Assembly: GCA_964572225.1 (NCBI GenBank)
Contig: CAZNFR010000054.1
Location: 1-24,867 of the forward strand
Source: CAZNFR01 sp964572225
Lineage (GTDB): Bacteria > Bacteroidota > Bacteroidia > Bacteroidales > GCA-2748055
Direction of reading: 5' to 3'
DNA length: 24,867 bases
Positions within the stretch are counted from its first letter, which is position 1. The number at the start of each line of letters is the position of its first letter. The notes under the pieces are model-generated. The model did no database searches. It was not told the origin of the DNA and was given only the letters and a program-made list of their open reading frames with translations. This document shows positions 13,101 to 21,945 of this stretch, piece after piece. The position numbers were made by a program, and so were the translations under genes.

Positions 13101-15716
13101 ATGAAAAACAAAGCAGGTATACTTTTTTCCATTCTTCTCCTGTTCTTTCCTCAGCTCTTTTCACAAAGGATCACCGAAAGCCTCAATCATCACTGGAATT
13201 TCGTGAGGATGGATGAGGATGATCCCTCCGGGAATTTACCCCAAATCGTGGATTTGCCTCATACATGGAATGCTCTGGATATGTTGGATGATAAAGAGGG
13301 CTATTACAGAGGAAAGGGTATATATACCAAAACCTTTACTACTTCAGAAAGACATAAAGGAAAAAAACTCTTTCTGTATTTTGAAGGGGTTAACCAGGAA
13401 GCACGAGTGTTCATCAATAACCAGCTGGCGGGGATCCATAAGGGAGGGTATACCGGTTTTTGTTTTGAGATAACCCAATACATTTCTTCCGGGGAAAATA
13501 TCATCCGGGTCGAAGCCGATAACCGATATGACCCCGAAGTTCCTCCGGTTGGCGGCGATCTCGGTCATTTTGGGGGCATTTACCGGGACGTTTGGCTGGT
13601 TGCTGTCAATTCAACTCATTTCGACATGGAGTTTTACGGATCCTCCGGGATTTTCCTCCAGGGCTTGAATATCACACCGACCAGTTTTGATCTTAAGGTT
13701 ACGGCAAGAGTGGTTAGCCCGGCCGGAACACTCACCCTTCAGCATAAAATCTTCTCCCCTGAGGGAGAATTGATAGGAGAAAGCAAGGAGACCCTCCACT
13801 CTGAAACAATGATAAGCTCGACGGTGAAATCCATTATATCCAATCTTCGGGAACCGGTTTTCTGGGGACCGGATAATCCTGCTTTATACAAAGTGGAGTC
13901 ACTTCTGATGGATAAGAAAACCGGCGAAGTACTTGATCAGGTTACTCAGAAAACCGGCCTTCGCACTATTGCCCTGGATAAGCAAAAGGGCATAATCGTA
14001 AACGGAAAACCGTTATTCATACGAGGAATAGGTATGCATCAGGATTATTATCGAAAAGGATATGCTACCCATAAGGATATTCTAAAGGAAGACATCCTGA
14101 GAGCCAGGGATGCCGGGGCCAATCTGGTGCGTTCCCACTATCCCCTCTCATCCGCAACCTATGACATGTGCGATAACCATGGAATGTTTGTTTGGGCCAA
14201 AATTCCCATAATGGATAAAATAGAGCATTCACCGGAATTCATGGAGAATGCAAAGACCATGATGATGGAAATGGTTTTACAGAATCTTAACCGCCCCTCC
14301 GTTATCCTCTGGGGTTATGCATGTGAAGTTTTTGGGGATATGGACTGGTACTGGAACAAACCAAGGGATCCTGAGAAAGAAAGGGAAAATCTGGTACTTA
14401 CCCGTGAATTCTCCCTGGAATTTGAAAGGTTTGTCAGAAATCTGGATCCTACTCGACTTACTGCCAATGATTTTCATACCGATCCTACACCCGGTTTTTA
14501 TCTTAAAACAGGACTTACTGACATCAACATGCTGAACGGCTGGAATATATACCAGGGCTGGTACCATAACAATCTTGACAGCCTCGAATCCTCCCTGCTT
14601 GAATTTCACAATTACAATCCGGATAAACCTTTTATCATTGCCGAATACGGTGCTGGCAGTGACCCCCGAATCCATACCTATCAGCCCACAATTTTTGACT
14701 TCAGCATAGAATACCAGAATATTTTCCATGAGCATTATCTGGAGAAGCTGCCTCAACTCGATTTTGTAAAAGGGATGAGCATGTGGACGCTATTTGATTT
14801 TCAGGCAGACGGAAGGGCGGATGCGGTTTCACATGTCAATTCGAAAGGACTATTTACCTCCGACCGAAAGCCCAAGGATGCTTTCTATTTGTATAAATGT
14901 AACTGGAATCCTGAACCCCAGGTCTATATTACCGGTAAAGACTGGAATATGCGGATTGAGACCACGGAATCCAGATCTGTTATCAGACCTGTAAAGATTT
15001 ACACGAATCTGTTGGAAGCAGAACTCATTCATAACGGAAGATCCCTGGGTGTAAAACCCGCCCTGGACCACAAGATTATCTGGGATGTAAATTTTGTCGA
15101 CGGACAAAATACCCTGGAGGTTGCGGGACTCATCAATGGAAACCTCATTAAGGACCATGCAATCATTCATATGGATTTTTACCGTCCCGGTTTACCCGAA
15201 ATGAAAACGGCAGGGAGTGAGCTCTCTATTAATGTAGGACAATCGCGGACCTTCTTCCATGATCCGGTGAAACAGGATTCCTGGATGCCCGACCGCAGGT
15301 ACATACCCGGATTTTTTGGTCATTTGAATGGCGAATTTCAAACACACTGGCCCGGAATGAAAGCCTGGGAGGGAATCCGGGAAGGAATTTCACACAATAT
15401 TTTTGGAAGCGAGGAAGATCCGGTTTTCCAAACCTTTCTGGAAGGAGTGAGAGAATATAAAATTGATCTGCCATCCGGACAATACGAACTATCGCTGCTT
15501 TTTGCAGAACCCTTTCCTGGGACAGAAAGAATCATGAAGATCTTCGTGAATGGAGAAAGGTGCATTGAAGATCTCAATCTGGCAGCCAGCTATGGTGATT
15601 ACCGGGCTGTAATTTTAAAGTATGTAATTCCGGTTGCAGAAAAGGGACTCAATATCCAACTTGAAGCCGTAAAAGGGAAAACCCTCCTGAATGGAATTAA
15701 AATTACCCGATTGTAA
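13101..15716 (+). CDS. Secreted glycoside hydrolase family 2 enzyme with malectin-like domain
   Basis: An 871-residue protein; the ATG at 13101 opens a clear signal peptide (MKNKAGILFSILLLFFPQLF). The GH2 jelly-roll (about 25-165, LNHHWNFVRMD, DLPHTWN, GHFGGIYRDVWL) and an Ig-like domain precede the TIM barrel (about 295-590: GIGMHQD, NLVRSHYPLS). The presumed nucleophile is Glu515 in FIIAEYGAGSD. The acid/base is Glu409, but it sits in WGYACEVFGD where almost all GH2 enzymes have Asn before the Glu. The last 150 residues (DPVFQTFLEGVREYKIDLPS, LSLLFAEPF, DLNLAASYGD) form a malectin-like carbohydrate-binding domain. Likely a beta-galactosidase/glucuronidase-type exo-enzyme; substrate unresolved. 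It follows the TIM-barrel gene by 14 bases. Confidence 0.92.
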   Translation: MKNKAGILFSILLLFFPQLFSQRITESLNHHWNFVRMDEDDPSGNLPQIVDLPHTWNALDMLDDKEGYYRGKGIYTKTFTTSERHKGKKLFLYFEGVNQEARVFINNQLAGIHKGGYTGFCFEITQYISSGENIIRVEADNRYDPEVPPVGGDLGHFGGIYRDVWLVAVNSTHFDMEFYGSSGIFLQGLNITPTSFDLKVTARVVSPAGTLTLQHKIFSPEGELIGESKETLHSETMISSTVKSIISNLREPVFWGPDNPALYKVESLLMDKKTGEVLDQVTQKTGLRTIALDKQKGIIVNGKPLFIRGIGMHQDYYRKGYATHKDILKEDILRARDAGANLVRSHYPLSSATYDMCDNHGMFVWAKIPIMDKIEHSPEFMENAKTMMMEMVLQNLNRPSVILWGYACEVFGDMDWYWNKPRDPEKERENLVLTREFSLEFERFVRNLDPTRLTANDFHTDPTPGFYLKTGLTDINMLNGWNIYQGWYHNNLDSLESSLLEFHNYNPDKPFIIAEYGAGSDPRIHTYQPTIFDFSIEYQNIFHEHYLEKLPQLDFVKGMSMWTLFDFQADGRADAVSHVNSKGLFTSDRKPKDAFYLYKCNWNPEPQVYITGKDWNMRIETTESRSVIRPVKIYTNLLEAELIHNGRSLGVKPALDHKIIWDVNFVDGQNTLEVAGLINGNLIKDHAIIHMDFYRPGLPEMKTAGSELSINVGQSRTFFHDPVKQDSWMPDRRYIPGFFGHLNGEFQTHWPGMKAWEGIREGISHNIFGSEEDPVFQTFLEGVREYKIDLPSGQYELSLLFAEPFPGTERIMKIFVNGERCIEDLNLAASYGDYRAVILKYVIPVAEKGLNIQLEAVKGKTLLNGIKITRL

Positions 15717-15810
15717 TCATTTTTTTTATTCTCTATTATATTGATTATGTTTTATTTATATGAACTCCTAAACTTATTCACCTAATTTTTTAGTTATTTA
15801 CCTATATTTT

Positions 15811-15843
15811 TAGTTGTTAAACTAATAATTTAGTTTATATTTG
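15811..15843 (+). promoter_or_regulatory. BlaI-gene promoter with overlapping operator dyads
   Basis: TTG (15814-15816), a 19-nt spacer and TATATTTG (15836-15843) match the Bacteroidota promoter exactly. Two perfect inverted repeats lie inside it: TAGTT-gtta-AACTA (15811-15824) and AACTAA-taat-TTAGTT (15820-15835). A further TTTAGTT copy sits just upstream near 15789. BlaI-type repressors bind dyads over their own promoter, so these are candidate autoregulatory operators. Confidence 0.6.
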
Positions 15844-15901
15844 CATTGGGGCTGGTTCAAAAGGAGCTTTAGAATAAATCAATCATCAAACAGGAAAAAT
15901 C

Positions 15902-16273
15902 ATGAAAGAACTGACGCGGGCCGAGGAAGAGGTAATGCAGATTCTCTGGAGCCTTGGAAAGGCCTTTGTTAAAGAGATCATTGCTGAAATGCCTGATCCC
16001 AGGCCGGCATACAACACCGTTTCCACCATTGTTCGGATTTTGGAAACCAAGGGTTTTGTGGATCATGAGGAATTTGGAAAGTCCCACCGCTACTTCCCGG
16101 TAATTGCAAAAAGGGAGTACTCCGGTTTCAGAATGAACGACATGATGAAGAAGTATTTCGGGAATTCTGCCCGCCAGGTGGTATCCTACTTTGCCAATAA
16201 CAAAAATATCAGCGTTCGAGAGGCCGATGAGATCATCCGAATGCTGGAAGAACTTAAAAAAGGAAAGAAATGA
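15902..16273 (+). CDS. BlaI/MecI/CopY-family transcriptional repressor
   Basis: A 123-residue winged-helix repressor. LTRAEEEVMQILWSLGKAFVKEI opens the DNA-binding domain and PAYNTVSTIVRILETKGFVDHE is the recognition helix and wing. The C-terminal part (EYSGFRMNDMMKKYFGNSARQVVSYFANNKNIS) is the dimerisation region; VSYFANNKNIS corresponds to the segment where BlaI/MecI are cleaved when their M56 sensor is triggered. The stop overlaps the next ATG (ATGA), so repressor and sensor are translationally coupled. The repressor is intact although its partner is broken, so induction may be lost. Genes controlled are unknown; no beta-lactamase is nearby. Confidence 0.95.
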   Translation: MKELTRAEEEVMQILWSLGKAFVKEIIAEMPDPRPAYNTVSTIVRILETKGFVDHEEFGKSHRYFPVIAKREYSGFRMNDMMKKYFGNSARQVVSYFANNKNISVREADEIIRMLEELKKGKK

Positions 16274-17609
16274 TGGAGTTCGTTAACCTAGCCATTAAGT
16301 CGGTGATCGCCCTGTCGATTTTCGCCCTGGTTTACCGGTTTTTTCTGATTCAGGAGGTGCATTTCAGCGGACGGAGATTTTATCTTATTTTTTCCGTGAT
16401 CCTGTCTTTCACTCTTCCTCTTTTATCTCTGGATTTCAGCAGGATCTTCTCTTCCATCGCTACACCGGGTACCAACCTAATCTTAGATGAGATCACCATC
16501 TATGGTGAAGGGATCAGGACCATTGCCGGGTATTCTGCCATTCCGTGGACGAAGATACTTACCTGGGTTTACCTTTCCATCGTTCTGATTTTAGCAGCCG
16601 TTTCCTATACCAGCTGTTGGTCATCTCTGCTAAAATTCGCAAATACCGTTCCTGCAGAATGGGTAGGATCTCACTCTTCAGAATCCCCTTAAAAAATATG
16701 AGTTTTTCCTTTTCCCGCTATGTATTTATCGGGGAAACACCGGAAGAGCAGGATTTGGAAAAGATCCTGGCTCACGAAAAGGTTCATGCCCTTCAATACC
16801 ATACTGCAGATATCCTCTCGTTTGAAATCCTAAGCATTATTTTCTGGTTCAATCCCATGATCTGGTGGTACCGTTATGAGCTAAAAAATGTTCACGAATA
16901 TCTTGCGGATGAAGGGGCCCTCAACGAAGGTTTCAGTCCCCGCTCCTATCAGATAACCATTCTGGAACACTTAGTCGGAAGCGCTTCTCTCACAATAACA
17001 AACAATATCAATTATTCACAAATTAAAAACAGAATTGCCATGATGAATAAAACCTTGATCAATCGAAACAGGAATCGTTGGAAGATTGCCTTATTGATTC
17101 CTGTGAGCGCGCTCCTAATTTTCGGTTTCTCCTGCACTGAGAATCCGGGGGGCGCAGATGAAGCACTCACAGAATCTGAAAATGAAATGTACTATGAACC
17201 CGTATATTTTCAGGCCGATGTACTCCCGGAATATCCCGGCGGATTTGCAGCCATCCAAACCCACATTGCCTAAAACCTCTCCTATCCTGAACAAGCCCTG
17301 GCAAAGGGTGTGGAAGGCAGGGTAATTCTCAGCTTTGTAGTCGACAAAGAAGGAAAGGCGGTTACCGGTAATAATGAGTACCGGTCGGTCGATTCGGAAA
17401 AGAAGGAGATCATAAGGGGTATCAACGTTATTGAATTTGAGCACACAGAAAACAATAACCGGGAGGGTACCGAAGCCGAGGTGGAACTTCTGATGAAGGA
17501 AGTCGTTCGGGTAGTATCCAATCTGGCTCCTTTTGAGAAACCCGGAATGAAAGGTGGAAAGCCGGTAGCTGTTCAGTTTACATTTCCGATAAATTACCGC
17601 TTGAAATAA
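16270..17609 (+). pseudogene. BlaR1-like M56 metallopeptidase / TonB-C gene, broken by frameshift and stop
   Basis: Read across two lesions this is one gene of about 446 codons. The first part (16270 to about 16597) has two membrane helices of the M56 family start (VIALSIFALVYRFFL, FYLIFSVILSFTLPLLSL). Near 16597-16600 the frame moves by -1, as if one base was lost; then RFLYQLLVISAKIRKYR continues the family pattern. The zinc motif HEKVH (in LAHEKVHALQY) and HEYLADE follow, then a membrane helix (WKIALLIPVSALLIFGF). A TAA at 17271-17273 interrupts a TonB C-terminal domain between QTHIA and NLSYPEQALAKGVEGRVILSFVVD; the same frame continues to 17609 ending in FTFPINYRLK. Other genes here are intact. 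Sequencing error could explain one lesion but hardly both. Confidence 0.85.
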
Positions 17610-17635
17610 CAGAGCTTTTTCCTGAGAAGATTTTG

Positions 17636-17668
17636 AAAAAGCCGGAGAAAAAGATTCCCCGGCTTTTT
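17636..17668 (+). terminator. Rho-independent terminator after the BlaI/M56 unit
   Basis: AAAAAGCCGG (17636-17645) pairs with CCGGCTTTTT (17659-17668) around a 13-base loop. The stem's own T run completes the signal on the + strand, 27 bases after the M56/TonB stop codon. Confidence 0.8.
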
Positions 17669-17671
17669 GGT

Positions 17672-17706
17672 TAAAAAAAACCGGCAGTTTTTTCAGGACT
17701 ACCGGT
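17672..17706 (-). terminator. Rho-independent terminator of the DUF3160 gene
   Basis: On the - strand AACCGGTAGT pairs with ACTGCCGGTT (one G-T wobble) around a 9-base loop, followed by a run of T. It lies about 100 bases beyond the DUF3160 stop and is separate from the + strand terminator beside it. Confidence 0.8.
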
Positions 17707-17803
17707 TAAAAAATGATTGGTTGGTTGTAGTTGTAGTATTTGTTCGAAAGTTATAATTATTTGTGATACATCCAACTTTTTTCCTGCTTATTTTTCAGGC
17801 ATT

Positions 17804-20374
17804 TCATTCTACAACAAAGAGTCGGGTGGTTTTTGAATCATTTCCGGCCCTCAGACGGACATGATAAATGCCGGCAGGGATGTTTTCCAGGCTAAGTTCT
17901 ATTTCATGCTCTCCATTTCCATATTGTTCAAATTGAATCTTCCGAACCTGCTGTCCTGTCGCATTAAAAACTTCTACGAAAACCTTTTCTTCCTTGTTCA
18001 GGATAAATCTCAGTTTTGTTGACCTTTCCGCAGGATTGGGAAATGCCAGCATATAGGAAATTCCTTCGGAATTATGGGTATTATCGATGGAGGTTCCGGT
18101 AAAGGCTACCCCGGGCAGATTTCTTGACTGAACGAGCGGCTTTCCTTCAGGTCCGGCAAGAAACTGTCCTGCCCAGTCGGCTTGGGGAACCTCTTCACCA
18201 GTCCAGAATTTCAGTGCCCACTCGTCGTCGGTTAGTCGTTTAAAGTTGTATTCAAAGTGCTGATGGAAAGAAAATACCGGTCCCATATAGGCTACAGGAG
18301 CGTAATCATTGCTTGGTGATCCGGTACAAAAAACTCCCATATTGATTTTCCCGGTTCCCACATGCATAATTTTTCCGATAATGTCACCCGTCTCATTGGT
18401 GGGCTGGGTGTGTACATCCACCACGAGAAAGTCCTCCATAAGGCCTCGATAGGGTTCATAGAATAATTCTGCATACCAGCCGGTGAGGGTAGGTCCGGAT
18501 GCCATAAAACTATTGATCATCGTTTTCAGATAGGTGATTTCCGATTCGGAAAAGTTCTTTCGTTCGAGTTCTTTCTGTGCCAGAGCCCCAAGCTTTCTCA
18601 TATGTTCGCCAAATCGCTCGTAATAATGAATAATATCGGGCACGGCCTGGATATCCCTGCCGCTTAATTCGTTGGAGAAAAATACCAGAGCGCTTTCGGC
18701 AAATTGACTCAGTTTGAAATAGAGTTCCGGTACGGGTTCGACAAAAACATGCGGGAAGGAACAGGAGGTTCCTCCGGTATAGGATTGTTTGGCATATAGC
18801 ACATTATCATGTCGGAGTTCTGTCCAGGAGGCCAGCTGGGTATTCATATTTTTCATTTGCCAGGCCGAGGTTTGCATAAAATAGGGAAGGTTATCGGTGG
18901 AAGGGGCTGGATTTAGTTTCCGGATCCCGTCGAGCCAGGTGTTGTAAAGGGACTGATCCCAAAAATCGCGGTCGTAGGCTTCGGTAAGGTACCTCAGCTC
19001 TTCAAGTTTATATGCGTAATGATATTCTTCGAGCTCCTCTCTGAGCAGAGGAAGTGTGTTATTATTCCCAAGTACAAACAATGCATCAAGCGGATCGGGC
19101 ATCATCCGTTTCACTTCTATCCCGTCCTTATAGACGCGGTCGTAAACCACTTCACTGAACACATAGGAATCGATCAGGAACTTTTGTCCGAGAAGCCGGT
19201 ATGAGATTGGCAGTTCTGCAGGATTTTCCTTATCCGCATCAACGATAAAGAAATTAGACATGATCTTTTGTCCGTAATCATCGCTTTCCCTGAGCTTGGA
19301 CTGAAAAGTGTCAAAGTTCTCTTTTAAGAGGAGGTCACCGGGTTCCAGTCCGGTTTCAAGAAGTATACCTTTCAATTCATCCGGATTGAGGTTGTCGTCG
19401 GGACCGACAAAAAACCCGATCGTCTTCTCATGCAGTTCAAAGAGAGATCTCTCCCCCGATTCATCGAGGAGATAATTAACGGCCAGGGCGCCCAGGTTCA
19501 TCCTCAGAATATCTTCCTCGCTCCATGGCATGCCTCCGGGTTCTACGGGAGGAGGGGTAAGCATGAAATCCACCCTTCCCAGCCACATCATGGAACGGAA
19601 ATACTGTGAAAGATCTCTTTGCCCTTCCTGGGTCCAGAATTTTTGGGTGTAGTGGCCCCGCGGGATAAACTGACTTACATCTAGCCTCCTTGGTTTCTCG
19701 CTGAAAAGGTCAAGGTTCAGAATGGGTTGGGTTTGTTCCCGGATCGCTATCATCAGCAAAGGAAAATTTCCGGAATCATCGAATCCGGGCTCCACATCCT
19801 CATCTAAAAGCAGGCTCAGGGCTACCGACAGAAAAAGATCGGCATCCTTAACCGCCTGTTTCAGTTCAGGTATAGCAGACCAGGAGGCGAACAGGTCTGG
19901 AATTTCATCCAGCATTCCTTCGAGGAGGAGTTTCAGGTTGGGTTCCAACATCTGTATTTCCATGGTTTTCAGCATTTCATCGTAAGATGCATGGAGTGCA
20001 TGCAGCACAATGTCGCTGCTAAAAAACAGGGGAAGGTCAGAACTGTAAACCCGGACTAATGCATCGGTGAAGGACATTTGTGCCATTCTCTCCGTCACCA
20101 TGAAATGATTATGTTGTAACATGGATTTCTCGTGGTCGCTCAGTCCGAATTTCATCTCAATACTATCCAGATACTGAAAGGAATTAAGAGGGGTGGGGTT
20201 TGTTCTGTAAGAGTAATAGTCCTCTTCAGCCTTATATTTTTGAAGCAGTTCACCGGCTGACATACCCTTGATCTGTTCCCGGTATTGCATAAAAGCTTCG
20301 GGGTCAAAATTACTTTGGGCTGTAAGTTTGAGGAAACCAAGGGCAAAAACAAAGATGAGCAGGCATTTTTTCAT
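17804..20374 (-). CDS. DUF3160 protein with T9SS C-terminal sorting domain
   Basis: An 856-residue secreted protein. The signal peptide MKKCLLIFVFALGFLKLTAQ is followed by a region matching DUF3160: FGLSDHEKSMLQHNHFMVTERM, then VYSSDLPLFFSSDIVLHALHASYDEMLK, and later WTELRHDNVLYAKQSYTG and SFPHVFVEPVPELYFKL. The family is found in several phyla with no known function and is largely helical. The last 75 residues (AFPNPAERSTKLRF, VEVFNATGQQVRKI, IPAGIYHVRL) form a type A sorting domain that directs the protein through the type IX secretion system to the cell surface or medium. It is a single-gene unit with its own terminator, divergent from the MFS gene across a short region holding a large inverted repeat. 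Confidence 0.92.
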   Translation of the reverse strand: MKKCLLIFVFALGFLKLTAQSNFDPEAFMQYREQIKGMSAGELLQKYKAEEDYYSYRTNPTPLNSFQYLDSIEMKFGLSDHEKSMLQHNHFMVTERMAQMSFTDALVRVYSSDLPLFFSSDIVLHALHASYDEMLKTMEIQMLEPNLKLLLEGMLDEIPDLFASWSAIPELKQAVKDADLFLSVALSLLLDEDVEPGFDDSGNFPLLMIAIREQTQPILNLDLFSEKPRRLDVSQFIPRGHYTQKFWTQEGQRDLSQYFRSMMWLGRVDFMLTPPPVEPGGMPWSEEDILRMNLGALAVNYLLDESGERSLFELHEKTIGFFVGPDDNLNPDELKGILLETGLEPGDLLLKENFDTFQSKLRESDDYGQKIMSNFFIVDADKENPAELPISYRLLGQKFLIDSYVFSEVVYDRVYKDGIEVKRMMPDPLDALFVLGNNNTLPLLREELEEYHYAYKLEELRYLTEAYDRDFWDQSLYNTWLDGIRKLNPAPSTDNLPYFMQTSAWQMKNMNTQLASWTELRHDNVLYAKQSYTGGTSCSFPHVFVEPVPELYFKLSQFAESALVFFSNELSGRDIQAVPDIIHYYERFGEHMRKLGALAQKELERKNFSESEITYLKTMINSFMASGPTLTGWYAELFYEPYRGLMEDFLVVDVHTQPTNETGDIIGKIMHVGTGKINMGVFCTGSPSNDYAPVAYMGPVFSFHQHFEYNFKRLTDDEWALKFWTGEEVPQADWAGQFLAGPEGKPLVQSRNLPGVAFTGTSIDNTHNSEGISYMLAFPNPAERSTKLRFILNKEEKVFVEVFNATGQQVRKIQFEQYGNGEHEIELSLENIPAGIYHVRLRAGNDSKTTRLFVVE

Positions 20375-20410
20375 GGCGACTGAATTAGGATTTTACAAGT
20401 TACCGCGATT

Positions 20411-20435
20411 CGAACTTAATTTCAAGTTAAGTTCG
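20411..20435. repeat. 25-bp perfect inverted repeat between divergent genes
   Basis: CGAACTTAA (20411-20419) and TTAAGTTCG (20427-20435) are perfect 9-bp arms around a 7-bp centre. The repeat lies 37 bases before the DUF3160 ATG and 60 bases before the MFS ATG. There is no T run on either side, so it is more like an operator than a terminator. Confidence 0.8.
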
Positions 20436-20458
20436 GGATTAGGGAAAATTATTATTCA

Positions 20459-20466
20459 TACTTTTG
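20459..20466 (+). promoter_or_regulatory. Possible -7 promoter element of the MFS gene
   Basis: TACTTTTG fits TAnnTTTG and would place transcription start about 24 bases before the ATG at 20496. A convincing TTG at 17-23 nt upstream is missing; that position is occupied by the end of the inverted repeat. Confidence 0.3.
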
Positions 20467-20495
20467 ATGCAAAAATTTGCGAAGGAGTTGCGTCT

Positions 20496-21821
20496 ATGAT
20501 AAAGATCCCAGCTAAATTTCCTTTCAGGCCTGACAGAATTCCTTTCTTTTACGGATGGGTAATCCTGTTTGCAGGGATGACCGGGACCCTGATGAGTATA
20601 CCGGGTCAGACCATGGGAGTTTCGGTTTTTACCAATCATCTCATCGAAGATCTGAACATGGAAAGGGTCGACCTGAGTCTGGCCTATCTTATGGGCACAC
20701 TTATCAGTGGGTTCATCATTACTTATGCCGGTATTCTCTATGACAGGGCCGGGGCAAGGATCATTGCGATGGGTTCCGGGATCTTCCTTGGCATTATGTT
20801 ATTTTACCTTACACGGGTAGATCAGATCGCACTTTTCGCAGGGAGAGTTTTTCCAGGCGCGAGTCCGGGTAACATTATGCTGATTATCATGACCATAGGC
20901 TTTTTTGGGATCCGCTTTTTCGGTCAGGGTGTAATGACCATGACTTCCCGCAATATGGTGATGAAATGGTTTGATAAGCGACGTGGATTTGCCAATGGGA
21001 TCATGAGTATTTTCGTAGCCTTTGGTTTTTCTTATTCACCCCGCCTTTTACAGGACCTCATCGACCGTTGGAGTTGGAAAGGAGCCTGGGAAATCCTGGC
21101 TTTGATAGCCGGAATTGCCTTTGTATTGTTTGCATTTGCACTTTTCAGGGATAATCCTGAGGATGCGGGTCTCATTCCCGACGGGAAAAAGCTCAAATCA
21201 AGGAATACCCGTTTTAAATCAACCCCTGAGAGAGATTACACACTCAAGGAGGCCATCCGTACCTATTCATTCTGGTTGTTTAACATGGTATTAACTATGT
21301 TTGCTCTGTATGCAACGGCATTTACCTTTCATGTTGAATCCATATTTGCCAAGGTGGGCTACGATAAAGAGACGGCGGTTTCCGTATTTCTTCCCGCCTC
21401 TGTAATTGCGGTGGTGATCAGTTTTTTATCCAATTGGCTGTCGGACTACATCCGGTTAAAGTACTTTCTAATTCTGGGATATTTCGGAATCCTGGTCTCC
21501 ATGTATGGAATACTCATTCTTGACAGACCGGTTGGGATGCCTATACTTATTGCGGGCAACGGGATCATCAACGGGATATTTGCACTTTTGATGGCAGTTA
21601 CCTGGCCTCGCTTTTTTGGTTTGAAAAATTTGGGAAGTATATCGGGGTTTGTGCTCAGCTGCACAGTCATCGGAAGTGCCCTGGGCCCGCATATATTCAG
21701 CCTTTCCGAAAAATATACCGGGAACTATAACAATGCAGTAATCGTGCTTGGGTTGATCACGGCGGTTTTGTTTTTCATGTCGTTCAAAGCGAACAACGTT
21801 AATGATAAGAAGACAGATTGA
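20496..21821 (+). CDS. Major facilitator superfamily transporter (oxalate/formate-antiporter-like)
   Basis: A 441-residue inner-membrane transporter with about 12 hydrophobic helices and a central loop near residues 225-250. The start FFYGWVILFAGMTGTLMS and the helix 2-3 loop ILYDRAGARIIAMGSG (a form of the MFS GxxxDRxGxR motif) resemble the OFA / monocarboxylate-type branch. WFDKRRGFANGIMS is the typical helix 4-5 segment. I choose the ATG at 20496 because GAAGGAG stands 9 bases upstream, a rare good ribosome site here; a longer frame from 20268 runs antisense through the DUF3160 start. The substrate is unknown, probably a small organic anion. It may be co-regulated with the divergent DUF3160 gene through the inverted repeat. 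Confidence 0.9.
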   Translation: MIKIPAKFPFRPDRIPFFYGWVILFAGMTGTLMSIPGQTMGVSVFTNHLIEDLNMERVDLSLAYLMGTLISGFIITYAGILYDRAGARIIAMGSGIFLGIMLFYLTRVDQIALFAGRVFPGASPGNIMLIIMTIGFFGIRFFGQGVMTMTSRNMVMKWFDKRRGFANGIMSIFVAFGFSYSPRLLQDLIDRWSWKGAWEILALIAGIAFVLFAFALFRDNPEDAGLIPDGKKLKSRNTRFKSTPERDYTLKEAIRTYSFWLFNMVLTMFALYATAFTFHVESIFAKVGYDKETAVSVFLPASVIAVVISFLSNWLSDYIRLKYFLILGYFGILVSMYGILILDRPVGMPILIAGNGIINGIFALLMAVTWPRFFGLKNLGSISGFVLSCTVIGSALGPHIFSLSEKYTGNYNNAVIVLGLITAVLFFMSFKANNVNDKKTD

Positions 21822-21945
21822 AAATTTTCTTAGGTAAGTATCTTGTTTTTCAGCAATTCACAAAACTTTCATAGTTTTACATAAATTCCCCGGAATTAGA
21901 TTCAGGATGCTTCAAAAATGACTAAAAGTGATAATCCTTACAGAC

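Noticed and set aside
17310..17609. Separate small TonB-domain gene starting at 17310
   Set aside because: It is in the same frame as the upstream M56 part and continues its TonB domain across a single TAA, so it is the tail of the broken gene.
15902..17609. BlaI/M56 pair as a beta-lactam resistance locus
   Set aside because: No beta-lactamase or penicillin-binding protein gene is adjacent. In Bacteroidota such pairs control many other functions.
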